DNA of 64,000 nucleotides from contig OX638132.1 in NCBI GenBank assembly GCA_951804985.1, positions 38,449,556 to 38,513,555 on the forward strand, read 5' to 3'. Under the pieces are notes generated by a model. It saw only the letters and a program-made list of their open reading frames with translations. It made no database searches and was not told where the DNA came from. This document shows positions 35,772 through 48,299 of the stretch, piece after piece. Made by a program: the position numbers and the translations under genes. Each line of letters starts with the position of its first letter. The stretch's first letter is position 1. The DNA is from Dryomyza anilis (Eukaryota; Arthropoda; Insecta; Diptera; Dryomyzidae).

Positions 35772-36576
35772 CGAGTTGGGAAAGTTAGGTCACATGGGTA
35801 AGTTCGGTCACATGGGACGGACTTTTATAGTCGGTCGGGCCCGACTATAGAATACCCTACACCTTTGGTGTGAATATTAATGTTGGTAATTTAATTGTAT
35901 ACCTACCTTTGAAGTTCTTAATTATGCTGAACATTCTTACACTCAGAATATTATCTACATACCAAATTTCTGACGACGTATATCCAATTAATTTAATAAA
36001 TTGATGTAAAAGTGAAAATAAAAAAAAAATTGAAACATGTAGAAATATAAATGTGGGCGAATCACGCCCACTTTTAAAACATATGTAGAGATTTAAAGCT
36101 AATATTTGATAATTTTGTTTTCACTAATTAGCGAATAAAATGTAAACTATGAAAAAGCTAAAAGTAATAAAAAAATAAAATGTGGGCGTATCACGCCCAT
36201 TTTTAGATCACATATTTTTAGGTGAATTCTAACAATACGTTTTAAATTTTATAAGTATATCTTGAATATTTTTCGAGTTATTGCTTCGCAAAGAGTTATA
36301 TAAAAGTGACTTGTATGGGAGGTGGGGGTGTCCGTTGACCTATTTGGCTCATTGACATTGACAAAACTAACTTTTGGCTAAAAAGTATTGAAACAAAATA
36401 TCACTGCAGTATTTCTCAAGTTATCGTGTATACGGACAGCAAGACAGACGGACGGACGGACATGGCTAAACGAACTCGGGTGGTGATGCTGATCAAGAAT
36501 ATATAAACTTTTCCATACCGGACACGCCTCCTAAGGGGCGTTACAATATACCCTGTACCTCATAGGTGTAGGGTAT
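35772..36576 (+). repeat. Repeat A, full copy 3 (inserted into element E)
   Basis: CGAGTTGGGAAAGTTAGGTC to GGTGTAGGGTAT. The matching uninterrupted site exists in the right arm near 20670-20685 (AATTAAAAATCAAATATT), so the ends of A can be read directly: the insert begins at CGAGTTGGG and ends around GGGTATAA. Little or no target duplication is evident. Confidence 0.85.
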
Positions 36577-38298
36577 AAAAATCAAATATTGATGACTTTT
36601 AGTTCCATAATCACGATTTATAATCCGATTTTTACGTTTTTAGTATTTTTGAAATTAAAAAAAACTGTTGTAAATTAATTTAATAATTGGTGAAGTAACT
36701 ATTACCTTATAATTCTTGAATAAATGGTACAAAAAACTAGGTTACATATCAAACTTAAGTTTGGTACAAATGGTACAATGGGTACAAATGTTATACTTTA
36801 AAAAAAAGTTCAAATTCAAATATTTTTGGTTTTCGAAATGTGCTAACTTGAAAAGTGAAAATAATCATTAAAAATACATTGTGTATATCTGAAGTAGTTT
36901 TCCAACAAGATTTCGGTATTGATCACCTTTAATATAATACACAAATTGAATTTTGTTTCCAAAGGGTACTGAGATATGTACACCTTCCTAAAATCAGAGA
37001 CCAAAAATAATTAATTTTTTCAAATTTATGTGTAAAAAGTCATTGTAAGAAATGATGGCACTGTAAAACAAAGGGTACCATCAGATAACATTCGATGAAC
37101 ATTTTTAATTTATGGTCTTATTTTTATTATAGGACTGTTTAATTTTAAAATATTTTTTAATAATTATATTTGAGAAATATAAATAAAAGTTTGATTAAAG
37201 CCAAAAATAATTATTTTTGATAAATACTTTCAAAATTCAAATATAATTTTTATTTTAGATACATATTTATTAAAACCAAAATTAATTATTATTTTTGATA
37301 TATATATAGAAAAAAGAGACGTTACTCCTACCAAAAAATCTCCAAACAAACAAACAAATTGGCTGAACTTTAGATAACCGGATGAAGTGAAATATTTTTT
37401 CTTCAAACTATCCCCTCTGTTTGGGTCCCAGACTAGATTGGGGCGCGGTCGGACTTGTGGTACCCCAGATAAATCGAAACCTTATACACCTACCTATATG
37501 AACATGTAGGTACTGAAATGAAAGGTATTGATCTCACGATTAGTATGTTATTATGTTCATGATTCGATAACCACAGTAACCTCAGGACCCTTTTTAGTTT
37601 TAACAACTGAGTTCATTTTATACACGAATAATATATAGATACAAGTGTGGGTACCCAAACGAAAAGAAAATTTAATCAGAAGTCTATTATACACTTTTGT
37701 ATTTATATTTAAAAAAAATTTTTTTTAGTATTTTTTTAAAAATTTCGCCTACGGCGCTTCTTCCATATAACTTTCCATCGAAATATTATAATTAACTGTT
37801 GGGCCACTTCTAGAAAACTTAAACAAAGCGTTTCACGTTACCTATTCATTTCAAAATATTCTTCGTCATTTTGATAAATAATTAAATATTTTTCTCAACA
37901 ATCAGCATTTCATTTTAATTTTATTTTTTACATAATTACAAATCCTAATCGCTATGGTGATAAGATCATAAAAATAACCATATAATTACAAATGTGGCAT
38001 TATTACCTTTCATTTGAGTACCTATATGACCAAATATGTAGGTGCACCGGATATCGATTTTTCTGGGGTAACACAGATCCGACCGCACCCTATATTTTTT
38101 TGTTTTTTAAGCAAATTGATTTAAAGAAAAAAAGTTGATTTAAAGAAGTACAGTTGTGTATAATTCATTATTCACTGTATTTGATGAGAAAATATAAAAA
38201 AGGTCGCAAAATAAATTTTTGGGGCGCATTTTAGAAAAAATTGGAAAAAAGGCGCAAAGACATCAACCCCCCCAAATCATACTTCTGGATCCGCCACT

Positions 38299-38533
38299 GA
38301 GCCATTGTCTGATCAGTCAGCCTGATTTCAAATCAGGCAATGATCAGGGATTTTAATAAGTGCCTGATTAGTGATGTGTTCGAGCGAGATTCTCCGAGAT
38401 TTTGGAAATCTCGTTCTCGATCTCAAAAAATTTCAAAAAAATGATCTCGTTCTCGAATCTCGTCTCGACTTTTGAAAATCATCACGATCTCGACGAAATC
38501 CCGAAAAATTTTCAAAAATATTTTATATAAAAA

Positions 38534-38586
<53 letters not shown>

Positions 38587-41500
38587 TGGAAAACATTTGT
38601 AAAATTGAAATCAGAAACACTTGAGTTATATTTTCGGCTGCAATTCCCCAGACAAAATTTTAAGCAGGAAAATGTTTAGAAACACACTGGCAAACAAGCA
38701 AACAAGCAAACACGCATTGAAATCACATTTTATATGAAGTTTTGAGGTAAACAAAGGTGGGAATGTGGACAAAAGCTGCTAGCTCCCTGCTATAGGATGA
38801 AAACAAAATTGGTAGGGAAATGGCATAGGTAGGGTATGGTAGCCAACCAGGGGTAAGAAAAATGGTAGGCACAAGCAGGGCTGGAAGCAAATTAGTAGGG
38901 AAAGGTAGGGAGCATAAACATAAAATCTGCATCATGGGTGCCCATCCATTCTGCCCTACCAAAAACTTCTTATTGTACAAAAACATAGACGAATTTGGTT
39001 TGTAGTATATTCGCGAAAAACTCTATCGGCTCGATGCTTATTCTATATGCTAATCCTACAACAAACAAATATTTGTTTTTGCATTTGCAAAAGAAATAAA
39101 GTGCACCCAGCATTTTTATTGTGTTAGATATGCTATGCATAAGATCGAAGAAATCAATAACAAAACAAGTGCTAATTACAGTTTTACATAAAATAATAAT
39201 TGTTTGTTTGTGTACAATAATAACTTTTTCTTGTAGACGATAATGGCTGAATGGACCATTCTGAGTACCCCTGATGTTGATATCTGCCAATCCGCGACAA
39301 TACTGCACATTTTCACGTTTAAATTAAAACAATTCGCGTTGCAAACCGACGAAAGTAAACACCGATGTTTACAAATGACAAACATTTTCAATACTGAAAA
39401 ATTTTGAAGGAAAATTTGATATTTGTAAACATAAATTTCAGTCGACAACATGTTGATCAATCATAAAAACAAAATTTTCTGTCGACAACTTATTGATCAA
39501 GCTTTAAAAATTTCAAAACAGAAATTTCTACACAATGTCTTTGCCTGATACTCGCAGACTACCTTTCAGATTCCCACTATGAAGAAGCTTTTAAAAATTT
39601 CTATACAATGTGTTTGCCTTGTTTTCGCTGGCTAACTTTCCCTTTCAGTTTCCTACTATAAAGAATCTTTTTAAAATTTCAAAACAGAAATTCCTATACA
39701 ATGTGTTTGCCTGCTACTTGTAGGCTAACTTTCCCTTCCATATTTTAGCTATAAAGATTCCTTTCAAAACTTCGAAACCAAAACTTACAGAAAAATGCTT
39801 TGCCGGCTAGGGGTAGGCTTGAACATACCAGTTTGCGGCGTAAATGCTGCTATAGGGAGCCTGCTAATGCAATGTGTATTTCCTACCATAATCCTGTAAT
39901 TTTTTCTCAAAACTACTACTATAATACCAGTTTCTTTGCATATTTTTTGTCTGGGGAAGATTTATTCGTTCTAATGAAATATTCACATATTGTAATGGCT
40001 CTTTTTATGGATGCCAGCGTTCATTTTTATTGTAATTACATTTTCTATAAACATTATAAATTATTGTTTTTAATACAAAACCATAAAAACTTATTTTTCA
40101 AATACATTTTTATATTAGAAATGTCAGTTTACAAATCATCTTGTTGTACATCACTCAAGTATAGACATATTTCAGTTTTCGTTGCTACCCTGTATCATCG
40201 CATGATAACAGAAAGACGCATGACACAGTGTGTTTGTATTTTTGTACAGTCAATCATGACAACAGACAGACATCAGCCGCATGACAACTTGTACAGGCAC
40301 AATTGGCAACAATAAAAATTTCCTGCCAAAATTCGATCACTAGCTTGGATTTTGTATTGTTAGATTAGCATATGTTTGTTGTCGCACTTTCAAAAGAAGT
40401 AAAAAATATGCGAAACCAAAAAAACAAAAAACCAAAAAAACCAAAAAAAATTAAATCATATGTATATACACTGGAAAAATGTTTATAAAAAGATATTTTG
40501 TTGTTTTATAAATTAAATATAATAAAAATCAACATAAGAATTCATGATTTTACAATTAATAAAAAAATATACATAAAAGAAAACCAAAAATTGAATACCA
40601 CTTGTCGACAGAAACATATTAAATTTCAGTGCATAAGTGTACTTCACAAACGACGAACGACAACTTCACAAACGACGAACGGTAGACATGACTTTCAAGA
40701 ATTTTTTTGGGAGATTTATATTCAATTTTTTTTATTGTCTCTCATGATGTCGGAAATCTTGTTTCAGTCTGAAACTTGTAAATGCAAAGCGAATTTATAA
40801 AAAATCTAATTACACTGTTCCACAAGGATTTTCTACCAAACTGAAACTTATCAATTCTGACAGATTTCAGTCTCCTGATTCATGCTGCGTACTTTGAGCT
40901 TAGAGAATTGTGATAAATTACTCTCTCGACACACTTTTTAGGTAACTCAAATTTCTCTTTGATTTTTTGCGAAAACTAATTTCTGGACACAGATTTTTTT
41001 ACCAACTATCCGTAGGGCATGGTTCAAATTTTATTTTGAGATAAAGTTTGCATCTGCAGCATGTCGAAATCGAGCGATAAATTGCGATATAAAGTACCAA
41101 AAATGAGACCGAAATCTATCAGAAATGATAAGTTTCAGTTAGGGAGAATTCAACAACCTTAAACTTGTAGAACAGTGTTATTTATATTAAATTTCAATTC
41201 CAAGCATTACATTAGCTGAAATTTAATTGGGTAAATAAAAAAAAATAAATTGGTTAAGTGGGTACTTTTTTATTTTTTTAATATACCGGGTCGGGGAATC
41301 GATTTTATATGCAATATTCCATGTTATATGCAATATTTTTATGTGAATATGTTTTGTATTGCGTTTTTATACAATATATCACCGAAAAAAAAATTTAGAA
41401 CGGATTTTTTAGATTTTGATTGAACTTAATTTAAAAAAAAAAATAATGTTTAACAAAAATTAAAAATCTACCCTACACTAAGAAAACAAGATGGTTATGA

Positions 41501-41799
41501 AAGTATTTCTTCAAATGTCAGTTTAAATTTATGCCTTCTAGCAAATATTTAAGCATCCTATAAGTATAAACAAATTTGCAGCAAAACTATTAATATTTTT
41601 AAAATATGACATATATGCAGATAGATACACGATGTTTGCCATAACACTAATGAAAATTGTTTTATTTACAATTTGCAACAAAACTGTGGGCTTATTTTGA
41701 CATTTAAATACTACAAAAAAGGATAATGACGTACTCGATTTGTCCACAAAAATTAAGTATATCCAATGGTGTAAAAAGTGTCAACTCAAATATTATACT
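38299..41799. repeat. 3.5-kb tandem duplication, first unit
   Basis: 3,501 bp, repeated head-to-tail at 41800-45294. It begins GAGCCATTGTCTGATCAGTC and ends CAAATATTATACT. Contents: a compact nested hairpin (38309-38346), a hAT-like terminus TAGTGATGTGTTCGAGCGAG (38369), TCTCGTTCTCGA subterminal repeats, a (TA)n run at 38538-38584, three degenerate ~100-bp repeats at 39480-39790 (ACAATGTGTTTGCCTG units), and a TIR-like segment of family C (40812-41180). Open frames of 87-171 codons occur on both strands, but none shows a domain or splice pattern I recognise. Confidence 0.97.
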
Positions 41800-42049
41800 G
41801 AGCCATTGTCTGATCAGTCAGCCTGATTTCAAATCAGGCAATGATCAGGGATTTTAATAAGTGCCTGATTAGTGATGTGTTCGAGCGAGATTCTCCGAGA
41901 TTTTGGAAATCTCGTTCTCGATCTCAAAAAATTTCAAAAAAATGATCTCGTTCTCGAATCTCGTCTCGACTTTTGAAAATCATCACGATCTCGACGAAAT
42001 CCCGAAAAATTTTCAAAAATATTTTATATAAAAATTCATATATATATAT

Positions 42050-42081
<32 letters not shown>

Positions 42082-45000
42082 TGGAAAACATTTGTAAAAT
42101 TGAAATCAGAAACACTTGAGTTATATTTTCGGCTGCAATTCCCCAGACAAAATTTTAAGCAGGAAAATGTTTAGAAACACACTGGCAAACAAGCAAACAA
42201 GCAAACACGCATTGAAATCACATTTTATATGAAGTTTTGAGGTAAACAAAGGTGGGAATGTGGACAAAAGCTGCTAGCTCCCTGCTATAGGATGAAAACA
42301 AAATTGGTAGGGAAATGGCATAGGTAGGGTATGGTAGCCAACCAGGGGTAAGAAAAATGGTAGGCACAAGCAGGGCTGGAAGCAAATTAGTAGGGAAAGG
42401 TAGGGAGCATAAACATAAAATCTGCATCATGGGTGCCCATCCATTCTGCCCTACCAAAAACTTCTTATTGTACAAAAACATAGACGAATTTGGTTTGTAG
42501 TATATTCGCGAAAAACTCTATCGGCTCGATGCTTATTCTATATGCTAATCCTACAACAAACAAATATTTGTTTTTGCATTTGCAAAAGAAATAAAGTGCA
42601 CCCAGCATTTTTATTGTGTTAGATATGCTATGCATAAGATCGAAGAAATCAATAACAAAACAAGTGCTAATTACAGTTTTACATAAAATAATAATTGTTT
42701 GTTTGTGTACAATAATAACTTTTTCTTGTAGACGATAATGGCTGAATGGACCATTCTGAGTACCCCTGATGTTGATATCTGCCAATCCGCGACAATACTG
42801 CACATTTTCACGTTTAAATTAAAACAATTCGCGTTGCAAACCGACGAAAGTAAACACCGATGTTTACAAATGACAAACATTTTCAATACTGAAAAATTTT
42901 GAAGGAAAATTTGATATTTGTAAACATAAATTTCAGTCGACAACATGTTGATCAATCATAAAAACAAAATTTTCTGTCGACAACTTATTGATCAAGCTTT
43001 AAAAATTTCAAAACAGAAATTTCTACACAATGTCTTTGCCTGATACTCGCAGACTACCTTTCAGATTCCCACTATGAAGAAGCTTTTAAAAATTTCTATA
43101 CAATGTGTTTGCCTTGTTTTCGCTGGCTAACTTTCCCTTTCAGTTTCCTACTATAAAGAATCTTTTTAAAATTTCAAAACAGAAATTCCTATACAATGTG
43201 TTTGCCTGCTACTTGTAGGCTAACTTTCCCTTCCATATTTTAGCTATAAAGATTCCTTTCAAAACTTCGAAACCAAAACTTACAGAAAAATGCTTTGCCG
43301 GCTAGGGGTAGGCTTGAACATACCAGTTTGCGGCGTAAATGCTGCTATAGGGAGCCTGCTAATGCAATGTGTATTTCCTACCATAATCCTGTAATTTTTT
43401 CTCAAAACTACTACTATAATACCAGTTTCTTTGCATATTTTTTGTCTGGGGAAGATTTATTCGTTCTAATGAAATATTCACATATTGTAATGGCTCTTTT
43501 TATGGATGCCAGCGTTCATTTTTATTGTAATTACATTTTCTATAAACATTATAAATTATTGTTTTTAATACAAAACCATAAAAACTTATTTTTCAAATAC
43601 ATTTTTATATTAGAAATGTCAGTTTACAAATCATCTTGTTGTACATCACTCAAGTATAGACATATTTCAGTTTTCGTTGCTACCCTGTATCATCGCATGA
43701 TAACAGAAAGACGCATGACACAGTGTGTTTGTATTTTTGTACAGTCAATCATGACAACAGACAGACATCAGCCGCATGACAACTTGTACAGGCACAATTG
43801 GCAACAATAAAAATTTCCTGCCAAAATTCGATCACTAGCTTGGATTTTGTATTGTTAGATTAGCATATGTTTGTTGTCGCACTTTCAAAAGAAGTAAAAA
43901 ATATGCGAAACCAAAAAAACAAAAAACCAAAAAAACCAAAAAAAATTAAATCATATGTATATACACTGGAAAAATGTTTATAAAAAGATATTTTGTTGTT
44001 TTATAAATTAAATATAATAAAAATCAACATAAGAATTCATGATTTTACAATTAATAAAAAAATATACATAAAAGAAAACCAAAAATTGAATACCACTTGT
44101 CGACAGAAACATATTAAATTTCAGTGCATAAGTGTACTTCACAAACGACGAACGACAACTTCACAAACGACGAACGGTAGACATGACTTTCAAGAATTTT
44201 TTTGGGAGATTTATATTCAATTTTTTTTATTGTCTCTCATGATGTCGGAAATCTTGTTTCAGTCTGAAACTTGTAAATGCAAAGCGAATTTATAAAAAAT
44301 CTAATTACACTGTTCCACAAGGATTTTCTACCAAACTGAAACTTATCAATTCTGACAGATTTCAGTCTCCTGATTCATGCTGCGTACTTTGAGCTTAGAG
44401 AATTGTGATAAATTACTCTCTCGACACACTTTTTAGGTAACTCAAATTTCTCTTTGATTTTTTGCGAAAACTAATTTCTGGACACAGATTTTTTTACCAA
44501 CTATCCGTAGGGCATGGTTCAAATTTTATTTTGAGATAAAGTTTGCATCTGCAGCATGTCGAAATCGAGCGATAAATTGCGATATAAAGTACCAAAAATG
44601 AGACCGAAATCTATCAGAAATGATAAGTTTCAGTTAGGGAGAATTCAACAACCTTAAACTTGTAGAACAGTGTTATTTATATTAAATTTCAATTCCAAGC
44701 ATTACATTAGCTGAAATTTAATTGGGTAAATAAAAAAAAATAAATTGGTTAAGTGGGTACTTTTTTATTTTTTTAATATACCGGGTCGGGGAATCGATTT
44801 TATATGCAATATTCCATGTTATATGCAATATTTTTATGTGAATATGTTTTGTATTGCGTTTTTATACAATATATCACCGAAAAAAAAATTTAGAACGGAT
44901 TTTTTAGATTTTGATTGAACTTAATTTAAAAAAAAAAATAATGTTTAACAAAAATTAAAAATCTACCCTACACTAAGAAAACAAGATGGTTATGAAAGTA

Positions 45001-45294
45001 TTTCTTCAAATGTCAGTTTAAATTTATGCCTTCTAGCAAATATTTAAGCATCCCATAAGTATAAACAAATTTGCAGCAAAACTATTAATATTTTTAAAAT
45101 ATGACATATATGCAGATAGATACACGATGTTTGCCATAACACTAATGAAAATTGTTTTATTTACAATTTGCAACAAAACTGTGGGCTTATTTTGACATTT
45201 AAATACTACAAAAAAGGATAATGACGTACTCGATTTGTCCACAAAAATTAAGTATATCCAATGGTGTAAAAAGTGTCAACTCAAATATTATACT
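41800..45294. repeat. 3.5-kb tandem duplication, second unit
   Basis: 3,495 bp, essentially identical to 38299-41799. The differences I can see are six fewer bases in the (TA)n run and one substitution (CATCCTATAAG against CATCCCATAAG, near 41557 and 45052). The trinucleotide ACT is present at the left edge, the junction and the right edge (38296-38298, 41797-41799, 45292-45294), a breakpoint microhomology. Confidence 0.97.
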
Positions 45295-45750
45295 TTAAAG
45301 GTAAAAGTGAAACTAAAATTTCCTGAAATTGAAATTATCAACACGTGATGGAAAGTTATTTCTTTTCAGAGTTTACATTGATGACAGCAATACCGGGCCG
45401 ACTTGGTTCTTCCGCGAAGAAGTCTCAAGGCGTTCTAGAATTTTACTTTCGAAGGATTTATTAAGACGATGGCTATGTATATCAAGGATACTGTTTGAAT
45501 TCTAGAATAAATTAGAACCATTTGATGCCTTTTATTTCAATTCAATAAAAATTACTGCGCGAATGAAGTACCTTTTCCAAATATTCCTCAACAATCTTCA
45601 TACTTGTAAGATGTTTAATTTATAGTTGCTATAAATAATCGTGAATTTGAAAGATATTTTCCAGCAATATTTATCATATTTATCGGATGTTTGAAAGATG
45701 TTTATCTCAAAGCCGTTCTCGTTCTCGATATCGTCTCGCCCGCATCACTA
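41870..45750. mobile_element. Possible non-autonomous hAT-like element containing the duplicated DNA
   Basis: The left end TAGTGATGTGTTCGAGCGAG (41870, also 38369 in the first unit) and the right end CGTCTCGCCCGCATCACTA (to 45750) are imperfect inverted repeats, each followed inward by CGTTCTCGATCTCG-type subterminal repeats. The right end exists only once, after the second unit, so the tandem duplication copied the left end and interior but not the right end. I could not find a target-site duplication. Confidence 0.55.
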
Positions 45751-46116
45751 TTAACCAAGTTAAACGAAATCGAAATTCCAACATTTTATCATTTTTTTAA
45801 ACTTTGCCATTGACTAAAATCAAAAAAATTTGCGAAATTTTCTGACACAAAATGACATAGTGAAAAGCATACAAAATGATTGCGTAACAATCTCGCCACG
45901 CCGACAAGAAGCTGTAACTCTATGGCGACGGCTTTGCCTCGCATGGTCAAGTTACCACTAATGCGTTGGTGCAACGTAGTTGCAGATGCATGTTACAACA
46001 GAATTTGCAACTATCTGTAAAACTATCCCACAACATTGCTGGACCGTGAGAACCGTTAGCAGTCATCTGTATTGTTTTTGGCAACTTTTGCAGATATTTC
46101 TCCAGTCATATTATGG
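45751..46116. other. Non-coding, nothing recognised
   Basis: No gene or repeat was identified between the hAT-like end and the SINE. Confidence 0.4.
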
Positions 46117-46402
46117 TAGCCGCGGAAAGGTCCGCGAAAGGTCCCCTGTTCAAGCCTGGACTGGGGCTAACAACATCTTTTCAGAGAAACATTTTTCTAT
46201 ACCGTGCTACCTCTCGGCAGTAAATGGAAAACCTACGAGAGTAAAACATTGCCTATGAAAAGCCCTCACCCGCCGTTCGGATTCGGCAATAAACTGTAGG
46301 TCCCACCACTTTGAGTACAAATATAACACGCACAGCTCAAAATGGTGAGAGAGCTCGGCCTAAGTTCTTATAGGACAGTAGTGCCAAACTATTATATTAT
46401 TA
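46117..46402 (+). mobile_element. tRNA-derived SINE, copy 4, head deleted
   Basis: Begins TAGCCGCGGAAAGGTCCGCG, so box A and the region down to GAAAGGTCCC have been lost or rearranged. The rest (TTCAAGCCTGGACTGGGGC, body, ATT tail) is intact. Without box A it should not be transcribable by RNA polymerase III. Confidence 0.9.
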
Positions 46403-46943
46403 TGGCTTTAATGTCCAACATTTTTGTCGATTCATCAAGTACAACAGAAGGGAGAAGATCGCGTGCATCAACGCCAACCGCCCGAAAACGATTTGGTGGG
46501 ACTCAGCTGCTTGTTCGGATCGAAACCGAGACCCTTCAATATCGCAGAGGCTCGCGTCACCGTCTTGTCGGCTTTAATGTTTAGCTGTGCATATTTATTG
46601 GTCAGCTCAGCACTGAGCGATCAAAGTCACATTCGGGCATACTATACTATCACCAACTACCTCCTATTCAACGTGCAACACCGAGATATACGATGGTATG
46701 CCAGAAGTGTGACCTGATGCTGTATAAGAAAATATTATTTTACTACCAAATAATGGATTATAAATATTCAACTTTGAAATTGTATATTCCATACCTATTC
46801 ATAATAGTTATTAATGACATATAAATATTTTTGTGAGAAATGTTTGTGTAAGATTTTTCAAATAAAATGAATTTATAAAATTATAAATTGACCATGGAAA
46901 ATTTATAATAATTTACTAATTATAAACACAATTAGAAAAAAAA
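46403..46943. other. Unassigned sequence with higher GC at its start
   Basis: 46430-46720 is less AT-rich and carries overlapping open frames of 80 and 97 codons, but neither resembles a known domain and neither has context. It could be a relic of a mobile-element gene. The rest is AT-rich. Confidence 0.35.
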
Positions 46944-47271
46944 GCCGCGTAGCTCGTAGCCGCGGTAGCTCAGTGGTTAGTGCGTTGGACTGCGAGCCGA
47001 AAGGTCCCCGGTTGAAGCCTGGACTGGGGCTAACAACATCTTTTCATAGAAACATTTTTCTATACCGCGCTACCTCTCGTCAGTAAATGGCAAACCTACG
47101 AGAGTAAAACCATTGCCTATGAAAAAGCTCTCACCCGCCGTTCGGATTCGGCAATAAACTGTAGGTCCCACCACTTTGAGTACAAATATAACACGCACAG
47201 CTCAAAATGGTGAGAGAGCTCGGCCGAAGTTCTTATAGAGCTGTAGTGCCAAACTATTATTATTATTATTA
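46944..47271 (+). mobile_element. tRNA-derived SINE, copy 5, with 5' extension and target duplication
   Basis: Flanked by the direct repeat TTAGAAAAAAAA (46932-46943 and 47272-47283). Between the left repeat and the canonical start TAGCCGCGGTAGCTCAGTGG (46957) sits an extra GCCGCGTAGCTCG, which looks like a partial second copy of the SINE head. Box A, box B and the (ATT)n tail are intact. Confidence 0.93.
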
Positions 47272-47283
47272 TTAGAAAAAAAA

Positions 47284-48299
47284 ATAATGTAAACCTGAAT
47301 CAAATACTTCGCTAAATTACTTACATAATTGACAAAATACATTTTTTGCAACCATATTGATCTAGATATCAGCATTCGAAATTACAAACTAAAACTATTT
47401 ATTTTTGAAATATATCACAATTTGGCAAAATTTCGAAAAACCGTATATATCTTTTTATTTAAGTGAAAAGTTATTTATAAATTGGTCGATTTTCATGATA
47501 ATCGATATTTTACTTTTATTAAGTATTGCAAAATAAATGAAACATAACTGCTACTTTATGTTTTTTACATATTCGGGGACATGCAAAATGTCCAGCGCAG
47601 TCACATGTCACATGGCCGCTTCAGCATGTTTATGGAACACTTGCACACATTTCGGAACATTTCCACAACTCAATATGGCCAATAATTGTGGAAAGTTGCG
47701 TTGGATCTATTTACTTTGCAGTACTTAATAAAACACGAAACAAAATAAAACTTGATTCATGTGTATTATTCTTATTGTCTGCACCATTTAAGAACATTTT
47801 ATCGAATGACAAAATGTGTATCACCTAACGTTCATACATGTTTAACAGCGAAAAAACACGCTACTTTCAACGTTTTGTAAAAATTCCACGAAAGTAGCGA
47901 CAAAAATTACGCGAATTTCATGAATGTATTAAAAAACAACTCTTTATGGTGTACATTTAAAAAACACGCTCTGCAGCTGTTTTTGCAATACTTATTTTAA
48001 TATATCACCTAAAAAAGCGTGAAATTTACTACAATTATAGTAGTAATATTACAATCATTTTTTAGAATGTAGTTCATAGCGACGCACATTGTAACGTCCC
48101 TATACAAGCCGCGGCCAAAAATAGAAATAATGATCGTAGAAGTTTGAAATTTCGCACATTGCCTTTTTTTAACAAAAGAAAACTATAGTCAAAAAAATCG
48201 GTCGATGTTCACACCCACCTCCCATATTAACCTAAAATATAAACGATTATTTCTCGCACATTTAAAGAGATATATATATACACAAAAAACATATCGTTT
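47284..48299. other. AT-rich non-coding region
   Basis: No gene, RNA or repeat could be supported. Confidence 0.45.

Larger units (their letters stand above)
33786..38298 (-). mobile_element. Repeat element E, copy 3, diverged and interrupted
   Basis: Collinear with 19440-22563: GGCGC minisatellite, then AATTGTCTATACTAATGCGCC, the body, and the hAT-like tip CTTCTGGATCCGCCACTG at 38298. It is visibly more diverged than the two palindrome copies are from each other. A repeat A copy is inserted at 35772-36576, and the minisatellite is longer. No coding capacity. Confidence 0.75.

Noticed and set aside
38723..42955. Minus-strand open frames of 87-112 codons in both duplication units
   Set aside because: No domain, mutual overlap in different frames, and duplicated with the unit. 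No independent support.
39800..43810. 171-codon open frame present twice at 39800-40315 and 43295-43810
   Set aside because: The two are identical only because of the tandem duplication. The sequence overlaps degenerate repeats, lacks any recognised domain and has a composition expected from translated AT-rich DNA.
46342..46717. Overlapping open frames of 80 and 97 codons after a SINE
   Set aside because: The first begins inside the SINE tail. Neither shows a family signature. It may be element debris, but that is not supportable.
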